A DNA stretch of 64,000 nt from Lonicera japonica (lineage: Eukaryota; Streptophyta; Magnoliopsida; Dipsacales; Caprifoliaceae). This document shows positions 24,643 to 36,200 of this stretch, piece after piece. Made by a program: the position numbers and the translations under genes. The DNA lies in the NCBI GenBank assembly GCA_021464415.1, contig CM038468.1, positions 682,001 through 746,000 of the forward strand, read 5' to 3'. Position 1 is the stretch's first letter; each line of letters opens with the position of its first letter. Under the pieces are notes generated by a model. It saw nothing but the letters and a program-made list of their open reading frames with translations. It had not been told where the DNA came from and did no database searches.

Positions 24643-25561
24643 TTTAGTTTCCTTTTTGTGAGACCAATAATACCACTTCTTTGTCAAATTCTTCCACATT
24701 TCCCATATAGGCATTTTTGGTTCGGGAGACAAGGATAAGTTTAAATAGTGCTTGAGTAGTTTATAACTTTTTCACACTCCATTTATATATTATTACATTC
24801 TCCTAATAGGTAGTAACCCATTTCGAGTGGTCGGAGCGAAATTCGGACATTCAACGCCTATATTGCACTTACCGAAAAGAAAGGCATAACTTCTTCATCC
24901 GAAGTCCAAATGAATCCCAATTTGCGCCATTGAAAAGGTAATTCAATAACCTAAAACTTTCGTGTTTTGGCCGAAACCTAATTCTCGCATGTTGAGGGCT
25001 GAAACCTTAATTCTCGCACGAAGTACCAAAAGTGCTGGCAGTGGGCATCAGTCGACTAAAGGAAGTCCATCAGTCCACTGATGGCCTTTAGATTTAGTAA
25101 AATCTTGTGTTTTTATGGCCTTGACCTAATTTTTAAGCCACTAGAAGCTTCCCTTCACCCTCATTCGAGCCACACACACTTCCACTATTAAAGGGAAGGT
25201 CCTAGAGTGAGAAAGCACCAAATCTTGATGGAGATTGTTAGAAGATTAAAGTTATTACTCACAAATCATGACTATTCATCATATTCTCCACCATCCCCAT
25301 CTTCTTCCATGGCTAGGGCTTGGAATGTTTAAGGAAAGCTCAAGATTCGCTCGATCTAACTTAATCTTCTACTTGAACATCGAAGATTTAGCTTAATTAA
25401 GGTTAGAACACTAGTACCCAAACTATTTTTCAAGTTATTACATATTTCTTGTTTCAAATCAAACCATATTTGAGATATTGCATATGATTTAAAATATTGG
25501 TATATTCATGGGGGTTGGGCTTAATTCATTTTGATTGCTTAGTTGTTATGCACTCAATATC

Positions 25562-27123
25562 TGTAGGTCGGAAAATACCTTAGAGGGGGGGGGGGTGAAT
25601 AGGGTTTTAAAAACTTAATGCGAAATTAGAACGTTTTTAAAATATTTAAGCAAAGCAATTTAGTTAAATAAGTTTATCAAGGAAAACAATCAATTAAATA
25701 ATCAATCCCAAGAATAAGCAACAATATAAGCAACTTCAATCAATTAATATAACAAATAAATAAAGAGATTGAGTAAGAAAGATTGAACTAATTTGAAGTC
25801 GAAGATTTTTTGTCCACATGGTTCGGCTTGTTCCCCCTACTCCGCGCTCGGTTAGTTCCCCGAGAATTTCCACTATAACCGATCTCCTTTCGGGTGAAGA
25901 TCAAACATCTACAAGTATATTCTTATCACACACTTTCACAAGTATTGAAAACACCTTCAATACTTTCACAAGAAATTCCTCTTAATTGCTAATCTATGAG
26001 ATATACCTCTCACAATTATGATTTGAATAAGTTTTGGTGGCGAACACCAATGTACAATATCTCTCTTGTATATAACAAAATACAAATGAAGCTCACACTA
26101 AGAGATATCAATATTGATCAATGAATATAGGCTCAAAGAATGAAGAGATTGATCAATGCTTTAGCTAGAATACTTGAATAATAAGAATATATGAAAAATG
26201 GTTTTGTATGATCATTCAAGTTGTTAAAAATGAGTCTTAAAACTCATATTTATAGCTTGAAAAAGTTTGTAGCCGTTTGTAGTGGATTAATTAATTAATG
26301 GGTCAAAATTGCACATTTGTCAAAGTTCCAACAGTTAATTTTGACAAAAAAAATTCAAATTTGTTTTGTTAATTTCTCCCAATTAGACCATTGGATCATA
26401 CTCAAATTTTATTCAAAATTGCCAGGTGATGTTGTCTAACTACTGTAAAAATTTCAAAATAATCGGAGTTCGGGAAGGCCTCCATCTTACCGTTAGATCA
26501 AAGATGGACAAAAATTGAGCGAATTTTAAGTGTAAAATAAAAATATTTTTGCAATTTAACAATTTAGTTTCAAATAAAATTCTAATGATTTTTGAACCTC
26601 AAAGATATGTTTCTAAGATACGTATTTTTATTACAGCTTAAAATATGATCATTTAAAATTAATATGAATTTATTTTGAAACTCGGTTTTTGCAAAATGAT
26701 GTTTTTCAAATAAATTCAATTTCAAGCTAATTTGAATCAATCTTTAAAAGATGTAAGAATATGTTTGAGTTATAGGGATTTGATCAATAAAGTATCTTTA
26801 CATAAAATCTAAGCACTCACTCCATTTAATGATAATTCGAGTCTTCGTGATGCTTGATTTTCTTGTGCGTATCTTCACTTGTTTGATGTTCTTGATCCTT
26901 TCTTGGTTTTGTATAGCACATGTATATCACTTGAGTTCATTTCTTGTGAGTAGAGGCGTTTGTAAAGCTTGTGTGAGATTTTGATTGCTTCGATTTGAAG
27001 TTACACTTGGTCGGAAGATATATCAGTTAAAATGGCTATCATCATTGGAATAACCGAGTTAAATAACACTTTATTAATTTATTGTAATTATCAAAATAAG
27101 ATTAATTGACTTTAAGGTCAACA
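25562..27123 (-). repeat. 3' LTR of nested element 2
   Basis: On the minus strand it begins TGTTGACCTTAAAG next to the polypurine tract and ends CCGACCTACA; 1562 bp. A run of 11 G lies at 25585-25595. Its middle (about 26040-26610) aligns with the degenerate copy near 48.5 kb. Confidence 0.8.
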
Positions 27124-27138
27124 ATCTCCCCCTTTTTG
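27124..27138 (-). other. Polypurine tract
   Basis: On the minus strand 'aaaaagggggagat' immediately precedes the LTR start TGTTGACC. This is the classic copia second-strand priming site. Confidence 0.8.
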
Positions 27139-29056
27139 ATGATGACAATAGAGTTAATGTGTGTTTATAAAAATATAATAATTTTAAGCATATGAATAAT
27201 ATGCTCCCCCTAAATAGGTGCATAGATAAAAATGTAAATGAATAATATGCTCCCAAATTACACATAATTGATTTATTGTTATTATCAAAATAAGATTAAG
27301 ACCTTAGGTCAACAATATCATTATAAGGTGATTATTATGCATAAATCCCCAATTATATGTTGAGTTTGATAAATATTCTTGTAAAAACTCACTTTCTGGT
27401 ATGATAACGAATATCTAAATTGTGATATACGTATATTTGGAGTCATACATGAATTATAAACCTGACTTGAATATATTCATTTAGATTTGTAATATTATTG
27501 TTGTACTTAGTCTACTAATTCATTATTAGGAGATCTGTTGAGTAACTGGCCAGTCTGTAACTATGATGAACACAGTTTTATATCCATTTTGAAAAATCCA
27601 TGCATTGGGAAACATAAGGGGAAGTTTATATTGATTCCAAGCGACATAAATTATGCTTATTGCTTGGCTTAGAATTCATTTATTATATTATAAAGAAATT
27701 CCCCTATTTACGAAGCTAACTGATAAAATCGCTACTGAGCCACTAGTTAACGGACTTAGCGTGTTTGGTTTAAGTACAACAATGATGTTATTGTAGGAAT
27801 TATGAAGATATTATTTGAGATACAGATATACATTTGAGTATGTTATTTAGTAAATGCTTTCTATTGATGTTTCAAAAAATAGCGAGGCATTAATGATCCG
27901 TGGGGAGACTTAGCCTTGGTGGCTACACACCCTGATCCGTGTAGAAGCATCCCGCTTTAAGAGCAGCATCCTTTATGGTCCATAGGGGGACCCAGCTTGC
28001 TGCATACCTTACATATCTAGGTGGTCTATGGGGGACTCAGCCTTAGGGGCTTAGATCGTGGTCGCTGTGCACAGTTGAGGAAATCCTAGATGCAGAATAT
28101 GAGAAGTGATGGTATAACATGAACCTAGGAAGCAAGACACGAGGTTGATGATTACAAGATTAGTGCCTGCATTTGTTTTATGATTATGATTTTCATTATG
28201 GTTTGTTTATATCTCGAGAGTACATATTTTATTACTACGGTTTCCTTATCTTGGGGATACTTTGTTATTGTGATTTTCTAGTATCTTGATGATATATCCT
28301 TTATTGTATCTTTGGGGTTGGGATAACACTTCGTATGCATTTCATATATATGGTTTTCACGCATATTGACATATTATTTTTCTATATGCAAAGGTGGCAC
28401 ATATATGTATATATAAATGGCGTATGCATTCAAATATGATTTAAACTACGTTCATATAGCACGTTGCATGTGCATTCTTAAAAGTATTTCCTTACTTAAA
28501 AATCCTATAGTTCCTACTGAGCTAGTGTTTGACCTATTCCCATTTTCTAAACCAGTTTTGCAGGTACTTCTTTCAGGATGGTACGCATCTGAAGCTTAGA
28601 TACCTCTGATGGCTTAGAAACTTATAGTTGTCCGAGAACAACTTATGTTTGTTGTACATATAATAAATCTGGGCACTTTGTAGAATTTATTATATAATTC
28701 GAACTTGTATTCACTTTTTTGTATAAAATGTTGGAAAGCCTTTAATTATGATTTGGGACCTTGTTAAAGGGTCATTATTATATAAACCATTTGATTTCAT
28801 TTCGTTGAATATATTTTTATGAATGTGGAGCTTAATCTAAAGGATTAAGACTTATATTGTTATATACAAGTTTTGGATTTGTTAAACTTATAAATTTCAC
28901 ATGTCAAAATTTTCCTAAATATGGATTTTAAGCAAGACATGCTTTTAAATAATATATAAACTATTTTAATTTGCACCCATCGTCGCATACGATACCGTGA
29001 CTAATCGGGTCCTGGAGGTCAAATCATTTAAACATGATTTGGGGTGTCATAGTGCT

Positions 29057-30000
29057 AATACTGTTTTAGCAACACATTATTAAAGAAATTTAACAAATAC
29101 AGTGTGGAATCACAATAGAGAAAAATGAATAACCATTAAGTGCTAAAACAAATTAGCACATCGTATCATAAACAGAGTTTGAAATTACTAAATCTAAAAT
29201 GTTCAAAAACAGTTACAAAATCAATGTTTATAGATTTAGATGGAGAAACATGGACAATCGAAACAATAGATATGTAATTTTCACACTGAAGAAATATATT
29301 AAGGATTGAGAGTAATCAAAAGCGCTAAAACATGATCAAAAGTACTTTTATGAATCAATAACTGGACAATGGATCGGAGTTGATGACCGGAATGATTTTT
29401 TGCGTCATCTTCGACGCTGATGATCGACCGTTGTGGATTTCGTGAGAGCGAGAAGGTTGTTTGAATTTGTTTTTGATCGGGATCGGTTATAAGTGTTTTT
29501 TGGAGACGTGAGATGTTATATTAGGATTATTGTGTTATTAGTTAAATAATATAAAGGCATTAGTGTCTTGTTTGTGTAATATCCTTAATTTACTGTGCTA
29601 ATTTACAATTATTCTTTACAATTATATTATTATTAGAATGAATCTTTATGTCTAATTACCTTTATTATTAGAGAATCTTTGGTGTATATATATAAAGAAT
29701 AATGACCCTAATTCATAATTTAAACTAATTAATTTCTATAACACATATGGTATCAAAATGGATAGTCAAAAATTTAAGTGGCTTGCACATCATTAAATAT
29801 TTAGTTTTACTCTACGTTTCATTCGTTCGATGACAAATGAGTAAATATATATTACTCGTTCGATAACAAGCGAGTAAATATATATTACTTGTCTAATAAC
29901 AAGAAAATAAAAATTTTGTTATCAAGTGAATAATATTTATTTATTTATTTCTCAACAAACAAATAAAATATTAAATATTACTAAATATTTTGTATAGCAA
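29057..30000. other. Intergenic DNA, repeat continuation then AT-rich
   Basis: The first few hundred bases keep the 'gtgctaaaac' motifs of the array seen before 23298. The rest holds nothing recognisable. Confidence 0.45.
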
Positions 30001-30099
30001 AAATAGCATTTGCCAAAATTTAAGGCCCTGTTTCGCCGCCTAGTTATTTTATTTAATCAACCCAATCCCCGTCAATTGGGCCCGTTTTGCCACCTCTTA

Positions 30100-30277
30100 A
30101 ATCCGGTCTGTTCTACGAATCTCTCTCTCTCTCTCTCTCTCTCTGTCTACATAAACCTCCCATCTCTCTCTCTCTCTAAACCCACAAAACCCTCCCTCTG
30201 AAACTGAAAATCTCTCTCTCTCTCTCTCTCTCTCTCCATCAAAGAACGAAAGCTTCGAAGTTTATTTGTCGATAACA
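30100..30277 (+). promoter_or_regulatory. 5' leader of the GEMIN2-like gene, (CT)n-rich
   Basis: Pyrimidine repeats at 30121-30146 and 30211-30236 precede the start ATG. CT-rich leaders are common in plant housekeeping genes. The transcription start is not determinable. Confidence 0.5.
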
Positions 30278-33200
30278 ATGGCGGATGATTTCGATTCAGA
30301 AAGTGGCGTAGGACTCAAACGAAGAATCTCCGATATCTCTGATGATTCTTCTGATAATCAACTACAGACAACCTCCTTCGAGGAATCTCCTCCGCTATCT
30401 CCTCCTTCGCATCAACTACAATCGCTTTCGCCTCTAATCGGCGAAGAGGGAATTGGAATTGATCCTCACAGTTCCGATTGCCTTCAAAAGAAGCCCAAGT
30501 GTTCTAACAACCAAGAATCTGTTGTGTCCGATTTCACTCAAGGTGTAGTAATAGTAAAAGAGAAGCTAGGGTTTGACGAAGACGGCTCTGGGTACGACGA
30601 CGTCCCTATGAATCTGCTCAACGATGTTGATTACGTGGCTGGCTTTTCGACTTCTGTGGTTCAGTCTCCTCCCCTTGTGGGTGATGGAAATCAGAATAAT
30701 GGTTGTTTCTCTGGAAAAATTGAAGAATCTTCTCGTGGTGAAGTCAATATGGTGAGTAATAATCAAGTTCAGATGGACTTTGCTGCTGTTGAAGATTCAA
30801 GTGACAAAGGTTTGGTGGCTCAAGAATCTTCTACTTCTTCTTTCGTTCAAAATCTTGTATCTGAAATTCCATTTCAAAACAAGAAAGAACACTTCTTCTT
30901 GGTTGGAAATGGAAACGGACAAAATGAAGAATCTATCTCCGATTCTAATAATGATAAGTCATACATTGTTGAATCTTTTGCTGATGAAAATCTTGGAGCC
31001 ATTGAGGGAAAACAGAAAAAGTTTGTGAGAGAAAATCTTGGGCACAAGGATAGTCAGAGAGCACGTGGTGGCAGGGATGTTAAATGTGCACTGAAGATTC
31101 AAGTAATTGATGATACAGCACTCATTGGTTCTGTTTCTGCTCCTCCTCCTCCTAGACCTAGAGTTGTTGTTAACAATCATATGGAGAGGAATGTTGGTAA
31201 TAATAAAAAGAATAACAACAACAATCAAGAAACTGTTGTTGGGTATGAGAAGAAGCTCAGGAGAAGGGGTAAAGGCCTGAAAAAATGTTTGGAGACAAGT
31301 GGGAATGAAAAGGTTGATTTCACCCAGAAGATGGTTGACCCTCAAAAGGGCCGTGAAAAGAAAGCTGATGATGCACAGGAAGAAGGACAAAAGAAGAGGT
31401 GGGCTTACTCAAGAAAGGAGATGGAGGCCTGAGGTTTGTGAATGTAGAAGGACAAAAGAAGAAGTGGGTTGAGATATACTGTGGGTTTGGACCATCTGTG
31501 ACAAAGGAATATGATGGCCTGGTTGACTGCAATCAGCAGAAGCACATCCGCGTGAATTTCGATCCTCGCCCGCTGTTGAAGAAGAAGGATGCTGGCCCTC
31601 CAATTCTCAGTATGTTCTTCTTTTAATCTAAGTTGTTTTTTGGATTCTTGGTGAATTTGATAGGTTCCATTACATGTGTGTTGATTCGTTGATTCCCTGT
31701 TCGCTTTTGCCACTATATTACACTCACTTGAAATTGAAGATTCTAGACTCTATTCTTGTTTTGATTCCAGCCAAAACTGAAATGAATCACGGGAGTTTCA
31801 TATGCATTAACCAAAATATCAACAAGTTCTACTTAACAATGTCACTCGTGGACCTTTTTCTTGTGTATTGAGATCGTACTTTAGTTAATTGGCTGACAGT
31901 TTGTGATGATTGAGTTAGGTTCTTCTTTTCCTTAAATGCCTCTTAAGACCATATGTGCTTGCAATATGCCATAGTAATAATTGCATTTGTTTTTATGTAC
32001 AATAGTAAGTGCATGTATACTTTCCTTCAGACTGTTCAATATTCTTGTTATTCTTTTTCCTCTCTCTGTGGTTGCTGAAAAGCCCACCAAGTAATATTAC
32101 GTTTTTATGAAGCCAGCGGCCATCCCCGTTCTTACATTTGTTGCACCGTAGTCAACATTGGAACCCATTGCTTTGCATATTAAGATTGAGAAATCTGTTT
32201 TCCTTCAGACTGTTCAATATGTTTCTCGGTTTACTATGTTCATTTTGGCGTTGTTCTAATATTGTGCTTAGGCCATAGTGAGGCCCATGAAAAGTGCAGG
32301 AACGCTTCAATAGTTTGTTAGATATCCTCTTGATTCGAAGGAGGTTTTGTGCTTGATACATATATCTTCATTATGTAGCACATTGCAACTGTGACGTCCA
32401 AAACCTTCCAGATTCTGCATTAGTATTTCAAATTTGTAATGGATAAAGGAAGCTAACCAGCACTGTATATGTTAACTTTGGGGAGCATATTAGGTTTATT
32501 CTCTCCATCTTTTTCTTTGGAAGAATCTGCTGTTCTTGGTTTAAATCTAATGAAGGGATCTGTGGTCACCTTTAAAAGTTGCCAGAGATTAGGAAGTCAG
32601 ATTTTTCTTTAGATTTGTGGAAGCTCTCCTTGCCTACTGTTATCTCTGTGTGATTGGATGAAGAATAGTTTAAGTATTTATGGTTAAGGATTTGCTAATG
32701 ACGTGCTTCTTTAGAACTATTCCAGATTTCTGGCAGATGAATTGTTGGATCAATGAAATCTTGGTCGGTGAACTTCTATTGATATTTAATAAAGCATGGC
32801 TTTTGCCGAGTCTATGCTTGTGATTAGTTACTACCTTCTTTTTCTTTTATCCTTTTGAAATATTGGCTCTTTAAGAAAGATAGCAGCTTGTTCAAGAGAA
32901 AGATAAAATAGGAAAAAGAGAACAAAAGAGAGATAATCAGATACAATTAAAAAAAAGGAGAGATGACAGATATGGCGAAGCATATACTTTGCTATGATAA
33001 CCAAATATTTTATATCGCTACCGCTGTGTTTGAGTGGCTTGAGCTTGTGATTTCACATAGATATCTGAAATTATCCTTGAACTGTGTGACTGATGTCCAT
33101 GAAATAAGAGGAAAACACAGTATTGTACTGTCTATTTTATGGATTTTTAACTTTTTTATAGTTTTCTTTCCTTTTCATTTTGTTTGATATTGTTCGGTTT

Positions 33201-36200
33201 ATCTTGGTAAATTTGTGCCTACCTGCTTCTCCTTTTCCTATTCTTCCTTTCTTTTCCTTCGATGCTTTATTGGGGTTGTTAGTACTTTCTAAGCACCCTA
33301 AAGAAGTAGTGGTTATGGAAAGAAGCATTGACAAACAATTTTATAGTAACATAACTCATTTCTTCTCACCACTGGTACATAGAAAAGGGGAGCTGGGTGA
33401 GGATAGGCTTAAATGGAACTTCAATCTTGGAGTGGAATAATTGTTCTACACTTTTCTACACCATTTCTCATCTCTTGTATGTTGGGTCCTGTTTGTGTCA
33501 ATTTGATGTGTTCAATTTCTGTGTGCACAGGTTGGGTGGCTGCAAAGGAAAGACGCAAGCCATTTGAAAATCTTTGGGTACCGAAGAATGTCCTAAAGGA
33601 GTCTCTGGCAACATACTAAACATCATATATCCCCGTGATTGATTTGTATACTTTCGATAGTTCGGAATGTGCATGCTACCTGTATGCAATCTGTTTGTAT
33701 GCATAGTCATGTTGTTGACCTGTTTCAATGTTTACTTGTTGAGATGTCAGTATTCTTTTTGTAGCAAGGATAGAAACATAGCAATTGTAAATGAGGAGAT
33801 GATAGATACGCTGTAAATCTACATGTGGAGATGTCTGATACATTGAATTGCTAGTGCAAAGTAATAAAGCCATGATTCTTTTTTGATGATGTTCAAATTG
33901 CTTTTACTTTTTAGTTGTCAATTGCTTGAGCTTATTTTTATACATAACTGATGGCTGACACTGAGGGTTTCAAAACTGGTGGAATTTCTGTCACTAAAAA
34001 CGTTGATGCACTTTCAGGTGATGAGTATTGTGAAAACATGGATAATGAAATTCAAAACATGGATAGTGTTTTAGATGGCGACACAGTTGTACAGGAAGAG
34101 GTGAGCGAAGATGATGATAGTGATGATGAAGAATACAGTAGTATTCAGAGACCTGCCTTTTTGGTTACAGGCAAACCTGATTTTGATTCTGGTCCTCCTC
34201 AAGATGGATTAGAATATCTTCGGCGTGTTAGGTATCTTTCTCTCTTCTTTTCTCATCTTCTTTAGCTTTATATTCTCCCAATTACATTTTGAGAAATGCT
34301 TCTCCCACCGGCCATTTTTACCGCATTGACGTACCGGCTGATGTGGCTCCATTCTGTCAGTCATTTTAGATAATTAATTTATCTTTTTTAACTGCAATTT
34401 TCAGTGAGAAATTGGAAAGGTTAAACTTTAACAACCCCTTTGTTGGCTCCGTTCAATGCTTTCTTCATCTCATATGTATGTATCATGCTCTAAAGTTAAG
34501 ATTGAATGAATTATAATACTTCTTCCATGTTAAGAAGATTGGGGTATATTACAAACGAGAGGTTTTATTTTCCTGTGGAAAAAAAACCCTAAGATATATA
34601 TGAATAAAATTAAGGCAAAAGAGAGCCACCTAGTGCTAGTTTGTTGGAAACAATTATCTGATGAAGAATGTACATATTTCAAACATTTTTTTAAAAAATC
34701 ATGTTTGAAGTCAATAATTTGGGTTTAGAGAGAGGAACTATTTTGACAAGCAGGGGGTTATAGAAGGAAAGGGAGAAAGAGGAATGAATCCCTTCAGCTG
34801 TGAAATTGAGTGAGTATAGACTCAGCCTCAACAATTTAGTGATCAGTAATCAAGTGAAGAAATCAATGGAGTTGAAATGTCCGGAACTTTTTATAAAGTT
34901 ACAGACTTCTTTCATTCTGCAGAAATAGTTTTATGATGCTTAACCTTTTCAGCCGGTACAAATAGCCGGTGAGAAGTGGTGTGATGCGTAGCATTGCTCT
35001 TACATTTTTTCTGTACAAGTGCAATTTTTTTTGTTTATTCTGCTTATGTCTGATCATTGATTTCTATTTATTTGCTTTGGTGAATCCAGGTACGTGTACT
35101 AGGGTTGTTTTACTTTTAAACATGTTTTTATCTAGGTATTGCGGGATTCGGTACATTAATTTTTATTCCTCATTTGATGATTACTAACAATCTTAGTCTT
35201 TATGCAATAATGCCACAATATCCATAGGGACCCATGTATAAAGAAATCCGCATCTCTTCTTGGGGGCAATGTCCTGATGAAATGAAAAATTTTGACTCTG
35301 TTGATTTATGTTCGTCTATTTTAAGATTTTGACCCTTCCATAACTTATTTCTATTGTTTTTCTCCTTAAAATTGTGTTCCTCCACTGCAATAATTTGCAT
35401 TTGTTTATTTTCTTTGGTGGTCACATTTATTCTAGGTATTGCTCGCAATTATCTTTTATAGAGGAGATTCATTTGAGTTCAACTTGTTAACTTTATTGGT
35501 TGACACGAGGGCATGACCGGATATTATCCTTCTTGATACATCTTTATTTTTTGTCAGTTTCCACTCTTAAGATTGAAATGATCTCATCTCCCAATACTTT
35601 ATTGCTTAATTTATAGATGCTGACGTGTAATGTTCTGGATCTAGAGGTGAGTTTGGTCAAGTGAAGTTCTTCTGCTCCGCAAATGCTTAGAGTTACTTTA
35701 GATTGAAAGGAAATCAAGATTTTCTTTAACTGCTCTGATTTCATTGCAGAATTAGTGGTAATTGAGTAGGACTTCTCATTCATATTTTCTTAGGGCTACT
35801 TAAATGGCACTAAGTGAGGCGCTTCTCATAGGAGTTCATGTCACATTGCTACTTGTTTGTATGCAATTTCTATTTGAAATTTGTGGGATTTAAGTCTAAT
35901 TCAGTACCGGATAATGTATTTGAAAGGGGGATGCTGCTTAAATAAGGAATCTTTAATTCATAGGTCACTTTCGCCTGTCAGCATCATGTGAAAGTGTTCT
36001 GGTACATATAAGAAATTTGTTGAGATAAATTAATGGTTTTGGAGGCATTTATAGAGAGAAACTGGATCTATCGACATGTTAGTACAATGAATTTGGCAGT
36101 ACAAAATTGGTGACCAAGTAGTCAGTAATTATGGTAAATGCTATATTGAATAGAGGTAATTATTTTCTTTGGGGCCTTGTCTATCCTGTAATGTACATTG

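Larger units (their letters stand above)
25562..27314 (-). mobile_element. Nested copia-type element 2, internally deleted
   Basis: The whole insert runs TGTAGGTCGG...GGTCAACA on the + strand with a perfect ATATC duplication at 25557-25561 and 27315-27319. Read on the minus strand, it has about 50 bp of 5' LTR start (TGTTGACCTAAGG), a short piece of the internal region's 3' end, a polypurine tract, and then a complete 3' LTR. Almost all internal sequence was lost by deletion. Confidence 0.85.
23299..29049 (+). mobile_element. Gypsy-type solo LTR, interrupted by two nested insertions
   Basis: It starts TGTAACGCCCG and ends GGGGTGTCA, inverted TG...CA ends usual for large plant gypsy LTRs. TAGTGCT flanks it on both sides (23292-23298 and 29050-29056). 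Seven bases is longer than the usual 5-bp duplication, so one end may be off by a base or two. Without the two nested insertions and their duplications it is about 2.66 kb and has no gag-pol, as expected for a solo LTR. Joining its flanks restores the repeat unit of the host array. Confidence 0.75.

Noticed and set aside
30959..31390. 143-codon minus-strand open frame under GEMIN2 exon 1
   Set aside because: It is the antisense shadow of the low-complexity GEMIN2 coding exon and has no family resemblance.
35132..35447. Two 'ctaggtattgc' motifs resembling the Helitron 3' end at 48069
   Set aside because: They are followed on the relevant strand by A instead of T, lack a convincing hairpin and have no partner 5' end.
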